A DNA stretch of 64,000 nucleotides from the NCBI GenBank assembly GCA_963715025.1, contig CAVQQQ010000002.1, positions 62,001-126,000 of the forward strand. Reading direction: 5' to 3'. Shown here in pieces: positions 25,403 through 33,439 of this stretch. The notes beneath the pieces are model-generated. The model was not told the DNA's origin. It worked only from the letters and a program-made list of their open reading frames with translations, and did no database searches. The DNA comes from DASSJT01 sp963715025 (lineage in GTDB: Bacteria > Actinomycetota > Actinomycetes > Actinomycetales > Dermatophilaceae). The stretch's first letter is position 1. Every line of letters begins with the position of its first letter. The position numbers were made by a program, and so were the translations under genes.

Positions 25403-26110
25403 TTAAGCAGTTCGTGGCAGGTGCACGAGGACGTGACGATCAGCCGTGACGACGTCGAGGCTTCCGATGTCGGACGGAGCCACTGACGTTGGCACAGGCA
25501 CGGCGACGGCGCCCGTGTACGACGTCGTCCAGGTGCCGCTGGTCTCGATGCCGCCGTTGCGGGTGTGGATGACAAGGTGACACGTCTCACCGGGCGGGAG
25601 CCCGCTGAGTCGCAGCGTCACCTCGGTGCCCCACTGCCGTGCGTTCAGCAAGGCGGTGGCGCTCACCCTGGTCACCGGATCGGTGGCCGAGAGAGCGACC
25701 CCTGCGCTGGTCGGAACCGATGAGCTGCCGTGCTCGTCAACGGTCCGGACCCCGCCCACAACCAGGACGGTCGCCACCACAGCAGCGGTCGCGGCCACGG
25801 CGACACGCAGCCACTGGCGTCGGGCGCGCTGTCCAATCCTCGCGGCCGACAGAACTGCTGTGTCCGGGCCAGGGCCCGGCGGCTTGGCCGCATTCGCAGT
25901 GCCCAACGTATTTGCAGCGGGGTCGCTCATGATCTCGACGACGTCGCCGACGGTCAGCCGGGAGAGCATTCCCGGCAGAGGAGCGAGGCTGGCCAGTTCA
26001 TCACGGCAGGTCTGGCAGAGCGTGAGATGGCGTTCGACGTGGACGCGCTCGTCAGCATCGATCGCGTCGAGCAGGTAGGAACCGAGTGCGACAGTCTCGG
26101 GGCAGATCAT
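25403..26110 (-). CDS. Anti-sigma factor with zinc-finger (ZAS) domain
   Basis: 235 residues from ATG 26110, overlapping the sigma gene stop (ATGA). The N-terminal ZAS motif is HVERHLTLCQTCRDELASLA (HxxxCxxC). One transmembrane helix follows (VAVAATAAVVATVLVVGGV, about residues 105-123), then an extracytoplasmic C-terminal domain (TLRLSGLPPGETCHLVIHTR, then GIETSGTWTTSYTGAVAVPV) similar to the anti-sigma-associated DUF4349/KinB-like sensors. It should sequester the co-transcribed ECF sigma until an envelope signal. The longer upstream reading frame lies inside the sigma gene. Confidence 0.87.
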   Translation of the reverse strand: MICPETVALGSYLLDAIDADERVHVERHLTLCQTCRDELASLAPLPGMLSRLTVGDVVEIMSDPAANTLGTANAAKPPGPGPDTAVLSAARIGQRARRQWLRVAVAATAAVVATVLVVGGVRTVDEHGSSSVPTSAGVALSATDPVTRVSATALLNARQWGTEVTLRLSGLPPGETCHLVIHTRNGGIETSGTWTTSYTGAVAVPVPTSVAPSDIGSLDVVTADRHVLVHLPRTA

Positions 26111-26664
26111 CGTTCGATCACTCCTCGTTCCTCCAGCACGGCGCGCAGTGCGCGCAACGCGTAATACGCACGGGACTTCACCGTTCCCGCGGGAATCGCC
26201 AGTACGGCCGCGGCCTCGGCGACCGAGAGCCGCACGTAGTACAGCTCGAACAGAACTCGGCGGTGCTGCGGGCTCAGTGAGCGAAGAGCCTCGAGCATCT
26301 GCCACTTCTCAACCGCGCGGTCCAGCTCGTCCTGGGCTGGCGGCAGGTCCCGCTCCACCTCGTAGGGCACCTCGGGCGCGCGATGCGTCTGGCGCCGGTA
26401 GCGCGATATCACCAGGTTGTGCGCGACCGTGTAGAGCCACCCGCGTGCCTGCTCGGGCCGGAGGCGATCACCGTACTGCCAGGCGCGTACGAGGGAGTCC
26501 TGCACGATTTCCTCGGCCGCGAAATGATCACCGTTGACCATTCGGGTCACATAGCTCAGCAGCGGCCGCTGATGGGCCGCATAGAGATTCCGAAGGACCT
26601 CGTCCTCCCGGTGTGGAAATTCCGACACCCTGAGAACTACGCCACGCGGCGCGAAACGGTTCAT
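26107..26664 (-). CDS. ECF RNA polymerase sigma factor (SigM/SigK-like group)
   Basis: 185 residues from ATG 26664. Sigma region 2: LYAAHQRPLLSYVTRMVNGD, then AAEEIVQDSLVRAWQYGDRL and GWLYTVAHNLVISRYRR. Region 4: EALRSLSPQHRRVLFELYYV, then LSVAEAAAVLAIPAGTVKSR. Divergent from a PF03640-type lipoprotein gene 49 bases away, with a GAACC-N17-CGTA promoter-like pair in the gap, so autoregulation and control of the lipoprotein are likely. The reading frame is open further upstream but overlaps the lipoprotein start region. Confidence 0.9.
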   Translation of the reverse strand: MNRFAPRGVVLRVSEFPHREDEVLRNLYAAHQRPLLSYVTRMVNGDHFAAEEIVQDSLVRAWQYGDRLRPEQARGWLYTVAHNLVISRYRRQTHRAPEVPYEVERDLPPAQDELDRAVEKWQMLEALRSLSPQHRRVLFELYYVRLSVAEAAAVLAIPAGTVKSRAYYALRALRAVLEERGVIER

Positions 26665-26678
26665 ATCCGGTGTCCCTT

Positions 26679-26704
26679 GAACCGGACCGGGCTGCAAAGG
26701 CGTA
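26679..26704 (+). promoter_or_regulatory. Candidate ECF promoter GAACC-N17-CGTA
   Basis: GAACC at 26679-26683 and CGTA at 26701-26704 with a 17-base spacer in the 49-bp gap between the divergent sigma and lipoprotein genes. The -35 matches the common ECF consensus; the -10 is close to the usual CGTC. It is very near the lipoprotein ATG (26714), so the transcript would have a very short leader. Confidence 0.4.
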
Positions 26705-26713
26705 CGAACAGTT

Positions 26714-27247
26714 ATGAAGATCGCACGGTTCTCTGAGTTCGCCGGGATCACTCTGCTTGCCGCCGTCACCGCCGCCTGTGGCGGCGGGTCCAGCGGCACT
26801 GGCAGTGGCGGCGGGAGCGGCTCCACGGGGGCTCAGATTGCGACCAGCACGAGCGCCGGGGTTGGTCCGATCCTTGTCGACTCCACCGGCAAGACGCTCT
26901 ATTTCGCCGACGGGGAGACCGCCAGCACGATCAACTGCACCGGGGAGTGCCTCGGCTTCTGGACACCGCTCAGCGTTACGGGCAATGCCACCCCAAAGGT
27001 CGCCGGTGGCCTGACGGAGACGGTCGCCACGATCCAGCGCGGTGACGGCAAGACGCAGATCACGTACAACGGCCACCCCCTCTACACGTTCAAGCTCGAC
27101 ACGTCCAAGGGGCAGGCGAAGGGGAACAACTTCACGGACGCCTTCGTTGGCAAATCCTTCACCTGGCATGCGGTCACCGCCGCAGGAACGGCAGCACCCA
27201 CCACGTCGCCCCCAGAGCCGTCGGGCGGGTATGGCTCAGGCTACTGA
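26714..27247 (+). CDS. Secreted lipoprotein with PF03640 (COG4315) repeats
   Basis: 177 residues. The lipoprotein signal is MKIARFSEFAGITLLAAVTA followed by lipobox Cys (TAAC). A Ser/Gly linker precedes two copies of the secreted-repeat family: PILVDSTGKTLYFADGETAS, then SGECLGFWTPL-like (CTGECLGFWTPLSVTG) and TQITYNGHPLYTFKLDTSKG, the typical SGLTLYYFxxD/GxPLYxFxxD repeats of COG4315 proteins. Partners of ECF/anti-sigma systems, suspected of binding redox cofactors or surface molecules. Terminal Gly/Tyr-rich tail. Confidence 0.85.
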   Translation: MKIARFSEFAGITLLAAVTAACGGGSSGTGSGGGSGSTGAQIATSTSAGVGPILVDSTGKTLYFADGETASTINCTGECLGFWTPLSVTGNATPKVAGGLTETVATIQRGDGKTQITYNGHPLYTFKLDTSKGQAKGNNFTDAFVGKSFTWHAVTAAGTAAPTTSPPEPSGGYGSGY

Positions 27248-27284
27248 CCGGCACGCGTCGACGTCGTGGGGTTTGCCGGGCCGC

Positions 27285-27426
27285 GGGCGGCATGGAGGGC
27301 GTTCAGCAGCGTGGCGCGCGTCAGGCAACGGGCGCGCGCCCGGCATACCTCCCGTTGAATTACGCGACTGGGAACCGCAGCGCGACCGATCCCCGCACAT
27401 CGAGCCACACGTGCGTTGGCGTCCGC
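27285..27426. repeat. Direct repeat, right copy (3' end of DUF6510 gene)
   Basis: Right copy of the ~140-bp repeat whose left copy is at 25046-25180. Here the repeat is continuous with the intact DUF6510 gene, so this is the ancestral location. Contains one CGGCATAC octamer (27341-27348) that is CAGCACAC-like in the left copy. Confidence 0.8.
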
Positions 27427-27635
27427 ACGACCCGCATGACCACCTGCTCGCAGCCGGGGCACCGGGCGACGTACCCGGCGTCGCTGGCGTAGACGCGCAG
27501 TTGCGCCACCTCCCCCACCCGGCCACAGCCCGTGCACTGGCTGACAGCGGTGGTGAGGTCGACCGCGAATATCTCGGACAGCGGGCCCGCGAGCACGCTG
27601 CCGTCGACGTAGGAATCGGTGTCTGATCCGCCCAT
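27360..27635 (-). CDS. DUF6510 zinc-ribbon-like protein
   Basis: 91 residues from ATG 27635 with two CxxC knuckles (SQCTGCGRVGE and ARCPGCEQVVM), consistent with a zinc ribbon. It starts one base after the stop of the upstream reductase gene, so DUF6510, FAD reductase and sulfite-oxidase-like protein form one minus-strand operon, a standard actinobacterial trio; the function is probably electron transfer support. Confidence 0.82.
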   Translation of the reverse strand: MGGSDTDSYVDGSVLAGPLSEIFAVDLTTAVSQCTGCGRVGEVAQLRVYASDAGYVARCPGCEQVVMRVVRTPTHVWLDVRGSVALRFPVA

Positions 27636-27636
27636 G

Positions 27637-28365
27637 TCAGCCTCCTGTCGGCCCGAACCGCTCGGTCTTGATCCGCCGGGGATCATGCCCCAGCGCCTGC
27701 AGGATGTCGGCCACCGCCTCGACGAAGCCGGTCGGACCGCACACGAAGCAATCCGGCTCGAAGTCGGCCGGCCACGCGGCGGTGCTGACATCGGCCACGT
27801 CGAGCCGTCCCGGCGGCCGCCGCACCCCCTGCGGAGCCGATCGGGTGAAGAGCAAAGTCACGTCGAGTCCCGGCTCCGGCCGCCGCAGCTCGTCGGCGTA
27901 GAACATCTCCTCGGGCGCCCGCACCGAGTAGATCAGGCGGAACGGAGCCCGGCTGGAGGCCTCCCGGCGCGCCCGGATCATCGCCATGTGCGGCACCACC
28001 CCCGAGCCGCCGGCGACCAGCAGCACAGGCTCGGTAGCGCTCGGGCGCCAGACGAACCAGCCGCCCACGGGACCGCGCAGCTCAACCTGGTCGCCTGCCT
28101 GGAGCACCTCGCCCAGGTAGGGCGAGACCTCGCCCCCCGGGACTCGCTGGATTGTGAGCTCGACCCGGTTGCCCCGGAACGGCGCGGCGAGGGAGTAGCT
28201 GCGCTGGGTGCTGTAGCCGTCCTCGGCAGTGAGGCGCACGTCGACATGCTGTCCCGGCAGGTGGCCCGGCCAGTCGGGGACATCGAACACCAGGGTGTCG
28301 GCGGTCTTGGTCTCGGGGCGCCGCTCGACCAGGGTGGCGACCTTCCAGACAATGCGCTTCATCAC
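27637..28365 (-). CDS. Ferredoxin--NADP reductase-like FAD-dependent oxidoreductase
   Basis: 242 residues. FAD-binding RxYSL signature (STQRSYSLAAPF), GELSP-type loop GGEVSPYLGE, and the NAD-binding Rossmann element VLLVAGGSGVVPHMAMI, then LIYSVRAPEEMFYADEL and C-terminal DCFVCGPTGFVEAV: a plant-type ferredoxin reductase module without the 2Fe-2S domain. It lies between a molybdopterin oxidoreductase and DUF6510 and probably supplies or accepts electrons for the former. M-M-K start: the second Met at 28362 is an equally good start. Confidence 0.88.
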   Translation of the reverse strand: MMKRIVWKVATLVERRPETKTADTLVFDVPDWPGHLPGQHVDVRLTAEDGYSTQRSYSLAAPFRGNRVELTIQRVPGGEVSPYLGEVLQAGDQVELRGPVGGWFVWRPSATEPVLLVAGGSGVVPHMAMIRARREASSRAPFRLIYSVRAPEEMFYADELRRPEPGLDVTLLFTRSAPQGVRRPPGRLDVADVSTAAWPADFEPDCFVCGPTGFVEAVADILQALGHDPRRIKTERFGPTGG

Positions 28366-28383
28366 AGGGAGCAGGTATGCCGG

Positions 28384-28983
28384 TCAGTCGCCCCAGTAGC
28401 GCTGCTCGCGCCACGGGTCGCCGTAGTTGTGGTAGCCGGCGGTCTCCCAGAAGCCGGGCTCGTCCTCGGTCAGCAGCTGGATGCCGCGGACCCACTTGGC
28501 GGACTTCCAGAGGTACAGGTGGGGAACGAGCAGCCGGGCCGGGCCGCCGTGCTCCGAGCGCAGGGGCTCGCCGTCGTACTCGTAGGCCACCCAGGCCCGG
28601 CCGTCGAGCAGGTCCTCGAGCGGCAGGTTCGTGGTGTACCCGCCGTACGACGTGACCAGCGCGTAGTCGGCGGTGCTCTCCACATCGCGCATGAGGACGT
28701 CGAGCGAGACGCCCTTCCAGTCCGTATGGAGCTTCGACCACTTGGTCACGCAGTGGAGGTCGACCGTCGGCTCGTCGGGCGGCAGCGCCTGCAGCTCTGG
28801 CCAGGACCAGCGGTGCTCGGTGCCTAGCTCCGTGGTGATGGTGAATTCCCACTGGTCGAGCGGGATCCGAGGCGTCGGACCGGCCGAGAGGACCGGGAAG
28901 TCATGCGTCAGGTACTGACCCGGGGGCAGGTTGGCCGCCTCGTCGCTGCGACGCCCGGTGAAACCCCTCGAGATGATCGGCAT
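28384..28983 (-). CDS. Sulfite oxidase-like molybdopterin oxidoreductase
   Basis: 199 residues, the cofactor domain only (no dimerisation domain or heme). MPIISRGFTGRR start; VDLHCVTKWSKLHTDWKGVS contains the Moco-coordinating Cys in the LHCVTKW context; TSYGGYTTNLPLEDL and RSEHGGPARLLVPHLYLWKS are the family motifs. Similar to the MsrP/YedY catalytic subunit group, but without a twin-arginine signal, so cytoplasmic. Its physiological substrate is unknown; the adjacent FAD reductase is the likely electron partner. GGAGGGG (minus strand, just upstream) provides the ribosome-binding site. Confidence 0.86.
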   Translation of the reverse strand: MPIISRGFTGRRSDEAANLPPGQYLTHDFPVLSAGPTPRIPLDQWEFTITTELGTEHRWSWPELQALPPDEPTVDLHCVTKWSKLHTDWKGVSLDVLMRDVESTADYALVTSYGGYTTNLPLEDLLDGRAWVAYEYDGEPLRSEHGGPARLLVPHLYLWKSAKWVRGIQLLTEDEPGFWETAGYHNYGDPWREQRYWGD

Positions 28984-29093
28984 GACCCCTCCTCAGTGAG
29001 CCGCGGCGCCGTGGCGGTGAGCCGCGGCGCGGGGCGCGGCGCCCGGGGGCGCCGGACTGGGTTCCAGAGTAGTGCGCCTCGACCTTCCGTCCA

Positions 29094-29636
29094 GTGGCCA
29101 CTCATCCGAACAGCCAGAATCCCGCAGGGGACCTTGGCCGATGGTCGCCGGGCTGGTTGCGTCTCATCGTGGGGGTACGCGACCTGTTCCGCCGGCGCTT
29201 CAGGCGCGCCTGGACGCCCCGGCGGCGGGGCGAGTGCACGTGCTCCGAGCACGTGGACGAGCTCTCGGACCTCGTGATTCCCTTGCGTGCCGGATTGCCC
29301 GATCCCGACACCCTCCCGGTCACCGTGGGCGACCTGGTCGCTTCGGGGAGCCTCGGGACCCGTCCACTCGGCGACGAGGAGGCCGAAACCGACGACGTGC
29401 CGGGCCGGTTCCACTGGATGGTCATGCTGAGTGACCAGGCGCGCGCACACTACGACGACCAGGGCGCGCCGCTGGAGCTCGACGCGGCCCTCGCGTCCCG
29501 AGCCGGCGTGGAGCGGGTCGAGTGGCCCGAGCGCGACGCCTTCCTCCTTCAGGCGCCCACGCTCTGCCACGACGGCGTGCTGGCGTGTGCCGCCCGGGCC
29601 CTGCTCGACCCCAGGGTGCGCGCCACGCTGCCTTGA
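29094..29636 (+). CDS. Hypothetical protein with Arg-rich N-terminus
   Basis: 180 residues, GTG start at 29094 uncertain (another GTG at 29169 would give a shorter protein). The Arg-rich basic segment (DLFRRRFRRAWTPRRRGE) is followed by ECTCSEHVDELSDLVIPLRA, acidic stretch GDEEAETDDVPG, and an alpha/beta-looking C-terminal half (WMVMLSDQARAHYDDQGAPL, then RVEWPERDAFLLQAPTLCHD). The CTC...C pattern may bind a metal. No family is recognised. Confidence 0.55.
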   Translation: MATHPNSQNPAGDLGRWSPGWLRLIVGVRDLFRRRFRRAWTPRRRGECTCSEHVDELSDLVIPLRAGLPDPDTLPVTVGDLVASGSLGTRPLGDEEAETDDVPGRFHWMVMLSDQARAHYDDQGAPLELDAALASRAGVERVEWPERDAFLLQAPTLCHDGVLACAARALLDPRVRATLP

Positions 29637-29700
29637 GACGGCCGCTTTCGGGGTGCGCCGTTACCCAGCGCCGACCGGGAGGAGTGGCTAGCCTCCCCTT

Positions 29701-29739
29701 GTGACCCGCACCGCCCGCCGGACGCGCCGCGATGGCTGA
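29701..29739 (+). CDS. Possible 12-residue leader peptide overlapping the HIT gene
   Basis: GTG 29701 preceded by TAGCCT at 29689-29694 (12 bases upstream, leaderless geometry). It encodes VTRTARRTRRDG and stops TGA at 29737-29739, overlapping the HIT start ATG (29732). Arg-rich leaders sometimes sense arginine or ribosome stalling; here it may only provide translational coupling. Speculative. Confidence 0.3.
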   Translation: MTRTARRTRRDG

Positions 29740-30169
29740 GGACACTCACGCGGACTGCCGCTTCTGCCAGATCGCGGCGGGCAGCGTGGCCGCAGAGCTG
29801 GTCATCGACGAGCCAGATGTCGTCGCCTTCCTCGACCGCCGACCGGTCTTCAAAGGACACGTGCTGCTGATCCCCCGCAGCCACGTCGAGACCCTGACCG
29901 ACCTCCCACTGGGCCTGATGGAGCCGCTCATGGAGGCGGCCCAGCGCCTGGCCGCCGCCGTCAGGGACGGTCTGGGTGCCAGAGGCTCGTTCGTGGCCAT
30001 GAACAACGTCGTCAGCCAGAGCGTGCCCCACCTCCATGTCCACGTTGTGCCGCGGACGAAGGGCGACGGGCTGCGCGGGTTCTTCTGGCCCAGAACGAAA
30101 TACGCCTCTGAGCATGAGATGGAGGCGTATGCCGGCCGGCTCAGGGACGCGCTCGCCGCGCCACGTTGA
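29732..30169 (+). CDS. HIT-family nucleotide hydrolase/transferase
   Basis: 145 residues. The HIT signature is HLHVHVVPR (histidine triad, near residue 100), with an N-terminal zinc-type CRFCQIAAGSV and DVVAFLDRRPVFKGHVLLIP. HIT proteins hydrolyse nucleoside phosphoramidates or dinucleotides. A tiny open frame (29701-29739, GTG, 12 codons, Arg-rich) overlaps the ATG and may act as a leader peptide for coupling. Confidence 0.9.
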   Translation: MAEDTHADCRFCQIAAGSVAAELVIDEPDVVAFLDRRPVFKGHVLLIPRSHVETLTDLPLGLMEPLMEAAQRLAAAVRDGLGARGSFVAMNNVVSQSVPHLHVHVVPRTKGDGLRGFFWPRTKYASEHEMEAYAGRLRDALAAPR

Positions 30170-30216
30170 CCACAAACGGCCGACCGCGCCGACCGTTCGT
30201 GGCTAGGCTCGGTGCC

Positions 30217-30420
30217 ATGCGATTCGAGTACCGCGTAGTGCAAGTCCGGGAACGGATGATGGGCGGCGCCCTGTCGGCCGAGAAGCTGGAGGACATCCTC
30301 AACGAGAACGCCCGCGAGGGCTGGCAGGTGAAGGACATCACCGCCACGGAGGTCAAGGGCCGCGTGGGACCCGGCGGTGTCGAGGGCCTGCTGATCACCT
30401 TCGAACGCCCCGTTGGCTGA
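30217..30420 (+). CDS. DUF4177-family small protein
   Basis: 67 residues: MRFEYRVVQVRERMMGG, then LSAEKLEDILNENAREGWQV, then GVEGLLITFERPV, the short DUF4177 beta-alpha-beta fold. ATG 30217 fits a leaderless start (TAGGCT at 30204-30209). The stop overlaps the next gene's TTG by 8 bases, so they are co-translated. Confidence 0.85.
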   Translation: MRFEYRVVQVRERMMGGALSAEKLEDILNENAREGWQVKDITATEVKGRVGPGGVEGLLITFERPVG

Positions 30421-30808
30421 GCACAACGTCCTCGGCGGCACGCTCGAGGAGTGCGGAACCGACCCGATCACCGGGTTCTTTCGCGATGGCTGCTGCTCGA
30501 CCGGGCCTGAGGACATCGGCAGTCACACCGTGTGCGCCGTGATGACGCGCGAGTTCCTCGACCATCAGCGCACGCTTGGCAACGACCTCGTCTCGCCCAT
30601 GCCCCTCTACCGATTCCCGGGACTGGTACCCGGCGACCGGTGGTGCGTCGTCGCCTCGCGCTGGCTGGAGTCCTACGAGGAAGGGGTCGCGGCCCCTGTG
30701 GTCCTGGCGAGCACCCATGAGCGCGCCCTCGAGCTGATCCCCATGAAGGTGCTGCGCGCCAAGGCCGTCGACGTTCCGGACGACCCGGGGTCCCTGACCA
30801 CGTCCTGA
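30413..30808 (+). CDS. DUF2237 (COG3651) family protein
   Basis: 131 residues: NVLGGTLEECGTDPITGFFR, then DGCCSTGPEDIGSHTVCAVM, then FLDHQRTLGNDLVSPMPLYR and PGDRWCVVASRWLES, the complete DUF2237 signature (three conserved Cys/Asp/His positions, function unknown). TTG start at 30413 overlaps the DUF4177 stop, translationally coupled. Confidence 0.88.
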   Translation: MAEHNVLGGTLEECGTDPITGFFRDGCCSTGPEDIGSHTVCAVMTREFLDHQRTLGNDLVSPMPLYRFPGLVPGDRWCVVASRWLESYEEGVAAPVVLASTHERALELIPMKVLRAKAVDVPDDPGSLTTS

Positions 30809-30875
30809 TCCAGGGAGCGCGGCAATGCGGTAGGGCGGCAACGGCAGCGCTCGCATGCTCGCGTAGGCTGCCGCC

Positions 30876-31241
30876 GTGCTCACGCCGGTGACCATCGTGG
30901 TCTTCGCTGCATCTGCCGCCATGGCGCTGGTCGCGCTCTTCTACCTGTTGCGGAACCGCCCCTTCGACGACTGGCTCCTGGGCGTGGCGGCCGTCCTGGA
31001 GCTGGGCCTGCTCGTGCAGGCGGTGGTCGCCCTCTTCCATGTCGGCGGCGTCAGCGGCGGCGGCGCCGAGCAGGCGACGTTCGCGGCATACGCCCTGACC
31101 CTCCCGGTGATCCCGCCGGCTGTGGTCTTCCTCGCGCTGAAGGAGAAGACCCGCTGGGCCATGGGTGTCATCGTCGGCGGAGTCTTCGCCGTCGCCGTCA
31201 TGACCGCGCGTCTGGTCCAGATATGGGGGGCCCATGTCTGA
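30876..31241 (+). CDS. Four-helix membrane protein of unknown function
   Basis: 121 residues, GTG start with TAGGCT at 30864-30869 (leaderless). Four hydrophobic segments: TIVVFAASAAMALVALFYLL, LLGVAAVLELGLLVQAVVAL, AAYALTLPVIPPAVVFLALK, WAMGVIVGGVFAVAVMTARL. No charged signature. Overlaps the next gene (GTGTCTG/ATG...), so a two-gene membrane operon. Confidence 0.8.
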   Translation: MLTPVTIVVFAASAAMALVALFYLLRNRPFDDWLLGVAAVLELGLLVQAVVALFHVGGVSGGGAEQATFAAYALTLPVIPPAVVFLALKEKTRWAMGVIVGGVFAVAVMTARLVQIWGAHV

Positions 31242-31653
31242 GCAGACACAGCTGTCAGCGTTGGGCCGTGGGCCCGGTCGCGTCCTGGTCTTCCTGTACG
31301 CGCTGATGGCCCTGGCGGCGACCGGCCGGTCGGTGCTGCAGATCGTGGAGTACTTCGACCGCGCCCCCGTCGCCTACGTCCTGTCCGCCGTCGCCGCGCT
31401 CATCTACATCGTGGCCACGGTGGCACTCGCCAGGGGCGGTCGCACGTCGTTCCGGGTCGCGCTCGTCGCCTGCTCTGTCGAGCTCGCCGGGGTGTTGACC
31501 GTGGGGCTGGCCTCCTATCTGATCCCGAGCGCGTTCCCCGACAAGACGGTGTGGTCGCACTTCGGGTCGGGCTACGGCTACGTCCCGCTGGTGCTCCCGG
31601 TCCTCGGACTGCTCTGGCTGCGCCGCAACCGACCCGTGCGCGAGCCCGTGTAG
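31234..31653 (+). CDS. Membrane protein, four segments
   Basis: 139 residues: helices in GRVLVFLYALMALAATGRSV, VAYVLSAVAALIYIVATVAL, FRVALVACSVELAGVLTVGL and VPLVLPVLGLLWLRRNRPVR. Starts inside the end of the previous gene (8-base overlap), so translationally coupled. Resembles uncharacterised actinobacterial integral membrane proteins; function unknown. Confidence 0.78.
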   Translation: MSEQTQLSALGRGPGRVLVFLYALMALAATGRSVLQIVEYFDRAPVAYVLSAVAALIYIVATVALARGGRTSFRVALVACSVELAGVLTVGLASYLIPSAFPDKTVWSHFGSGYGYVPLVLPVLGLLWLRRNRPVREPV

Positions 31654-31783
31654 GAGGTCGCGCAGCCTGCGGCGTGGCGAGCGCGGCAGGGATGGCAGGG
31701 GGTTCGGCGGCAGTCGTTTTCGCGGGCGCCAGTACCTGCTGCCGCGGCCGAGACGTGCCGCCGCAGGGGCACGTGCCGCGCGG

Positions 31784-32218
31784 CTAGCGCGGCTCGAGCA
31801 GAAAGACCGGGATCACCCGCTCGGTCTTCGCCTGGTAATCCGCGTACGGGGGGAAGGCCTCGACGCACACCGGCCACCACTGCGCGCGCTCGGCGTCGGC
31901 GAGCTCGCGCGCCCGGACGGGCCAGGTCTCCCTGTCGTCCTGGAGCAGGATGTCGGGATCGGCCTTCAGGTTGGCGTACCACTTGGGGTGCGTAGGGGCC
32001 CCTCCCTGGCTCGCCACGACGGCATACACGCCATCTCGCTCGATGCGCATGGCCGGCACCTTGCGGATCAGCCCGGTCGCGGCCCCGCGCATGGTCATCA
32101 TGACCACGGGCCGGTTCATGATGTGAACCGAGCGGGTCGTGCCGGTCTCCTCGATCTTCTCGACCTGCTCGCGGACCCAATCTCGAGGACTTGGTGCGTA
32201 TTCGCCGATGATACTCAT
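31784..32218 (-). CDS. Nitroreductase family F420-dependent (deazaflavin) oxidoreductase
   Basis: 144 residues: SIIGEYAPSPRDWVREQVEK, then IMNRPVVMMTMRGAATGLIR, then YAVVASQGGAPTHPKWYANL, then RERAREL-type WPVRARELADAERAQWWPVC: the Ddn/FDR-like split beta-barrel fold of F420-dependent enzymes. Requires coenzyme F420, consistent with an actinobacterium. Start ATG 32218 chosen over a longer upstream frame. Its substrate is unknown. Confidence 0.85.
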   Translation of the reverse strand: MSIIGEYAPSPRDWVREQVEKIEETGTTRSVHIMNRPVVMMTMRGAATGLIRKVPAMRIERDGVYAVVASQGGAPTHPKWYANLKADPDILLQDDRETWPVRARELADAERAQWWPVCVEAFPPYADYQAKTERVIPVFLLEPR

Positions 32219-32276
32219 AACCGCCCCAACCCTGGGCGGCCGCCGGACATTCCGGAAGCCGATGTCGGTGCGCCGA

Positions 32277-33323
32277 TCATGCCGTCGCCACCTCGCGCCA
32301 CAGGTCGATGCCGGCGTCCACGGCATACCGGTCGATCTTGCGGAGCTCAGCGTCGTCGAAGGCGAGATTCGCCGTTGCGGTCACGTTGGCCTCCAGCTGC
32401 GCGACACTCGAGGCGCCAACCAGCACAGAGGTGACGCGGGGATCGCGCAGAGCCCACGCGAGGGCCATCTGCGCGAGCGACTGTCCGCGCGCCTTGGCCA
32501 TCCGGTTGAGCGCGCGAACGTGCTTGAGCGACTCCTCCGTGAGCATCTTCGGGTCGAGGCTCTTGCCCTGCGCCGCGCGTGACCCCTCGGGAATTCCCTT
32601 GAGGTACTTGTCGGTCAGCATTCCTTGGGCCAGAGGCGAGAAGGCGATACAGCCAACGCCGTGGGTACCGAGCACGTCCAGCAGGTCTTCCTCGATCCAG
32701 CGGTTGAGCATCGAGTACGACGGCTGGTGGATCAGCAGCGGCGTGCCCAGGTCGCGCAGGATGTCGATGGCCTCCTGCGTGCGCCGCCCCGAGTATGAGG
32801 AGATGCCCACGTAGAGCGCCTTCCCCTGGCGCACCGCCGAATCCAGCGCGCCGAGGGTTTCCTCGAGCGGCGTCGTCTCGTCGAAGCGGTGGCTGTAGAA
32901 GATGTCGACGTAGTCGAGCCCCATGCGCCCGAGCGACTGGTCGAGGGAGGCCAGGACGTATTTGCGCGAGCCGCCGCCCTGCCCGTACGGGCCGGGCCAC
33001 ATGTCCCAGCCCGCCTTGGTCGAGATGATCAGCTCGTCGCGGTATGCCGTGAAGTCGCGCCTGAGGATCGACCCGAAGTTCCGCTCGGCTGACCCGTAGG
33101 GCGGCCCGTAGTTGTTGGCGAGGTCGAAATGGGTGATCCCCAGGTCGAACGCCCGGCGCAGGATCGCCTGCTGGCGCTCCAGGGGCACGTCGTCGCCGAA
33201 GTTGTGCCACAGGCCGAGCGAAATGGCCGGCAGGTCGAGGCCCCAGCGGCCGACCCGCCGGTAGGGCATCCCAGCCTCGTAGCGACCGCCCGCTGCCTGG
33301 TACTCATCCGCGTGGAAAGTCAT
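32277..33323 (-). CDS. Aldo/keto reductase (YghZ/L-glyceraldehyde 3-phosphate reductase type)
   Basis: 348 residues. N-terminal FDLGITHFDLANNYGPPYGS (Asp/Tyr catalytic pair), ELIISTKAGWDMWPGPYGQG, YVDIFYSHRFDETTPLEETL, LYVGISSYSGRRT, LLIHQPSYSMLNRWIEEDLL, FSPLAQGMLTDKYL: a typical AKR with the GPG loop of E. coli YghZ. It probably detoxifies aldehydes such as methylglyoxal. Start ATG 33323 is chosen; the open frame upstream runs into the riboswitch region. Confidence 0.88.
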   Translation of the reverse strand: MTFHADEYQAAGGRYEAGMPYRRVGRWGLDLPAISLGLWHNFGDDVPLERQQAILRRAFDLGITHFDLANNYGPPYGSAERNFGSILRRDFTAYRDELIISTKAGWDMWPGPYGQGGGSRKYVLASLDQSLGRMGLDYVDIFYSHRFDETTPLEETLGALDSAVRQGKALYVGISSYSGRRTQEAIDILRDLGTPLLIHQPSYSMLNRWIEEDLLDVLGTHGVGCIAFSPLAQGMLTDKYLKGIPEGSRAAQGKSLDPKMLTEESLKHVRALNRMAKARGQSLAQMALAWALRDPRVTSVLVGASSVAQLEANVTATANLAFDDAELRKIDRYAVDAGIDLWREVATA

Positions 33324-33439
33324 GTGCCAATCTGACCACGGGCGAGATAGTCCGGACGAGAGGCAGTCTCCCATCGTGCCGCGCCGGTCCACGATGGGAG
33401 ACGGGGATATCCGGCGGGGGCGCACTGACTAGCATTCAC

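Noticed and set aside
26679..26704. Strong sigma-A promoter between sigma and lipoprotein genes
   Set aside because: No TTGACA/TATAAT pair; only an ECF-like GAACC...CGTA was retained with low confidence.
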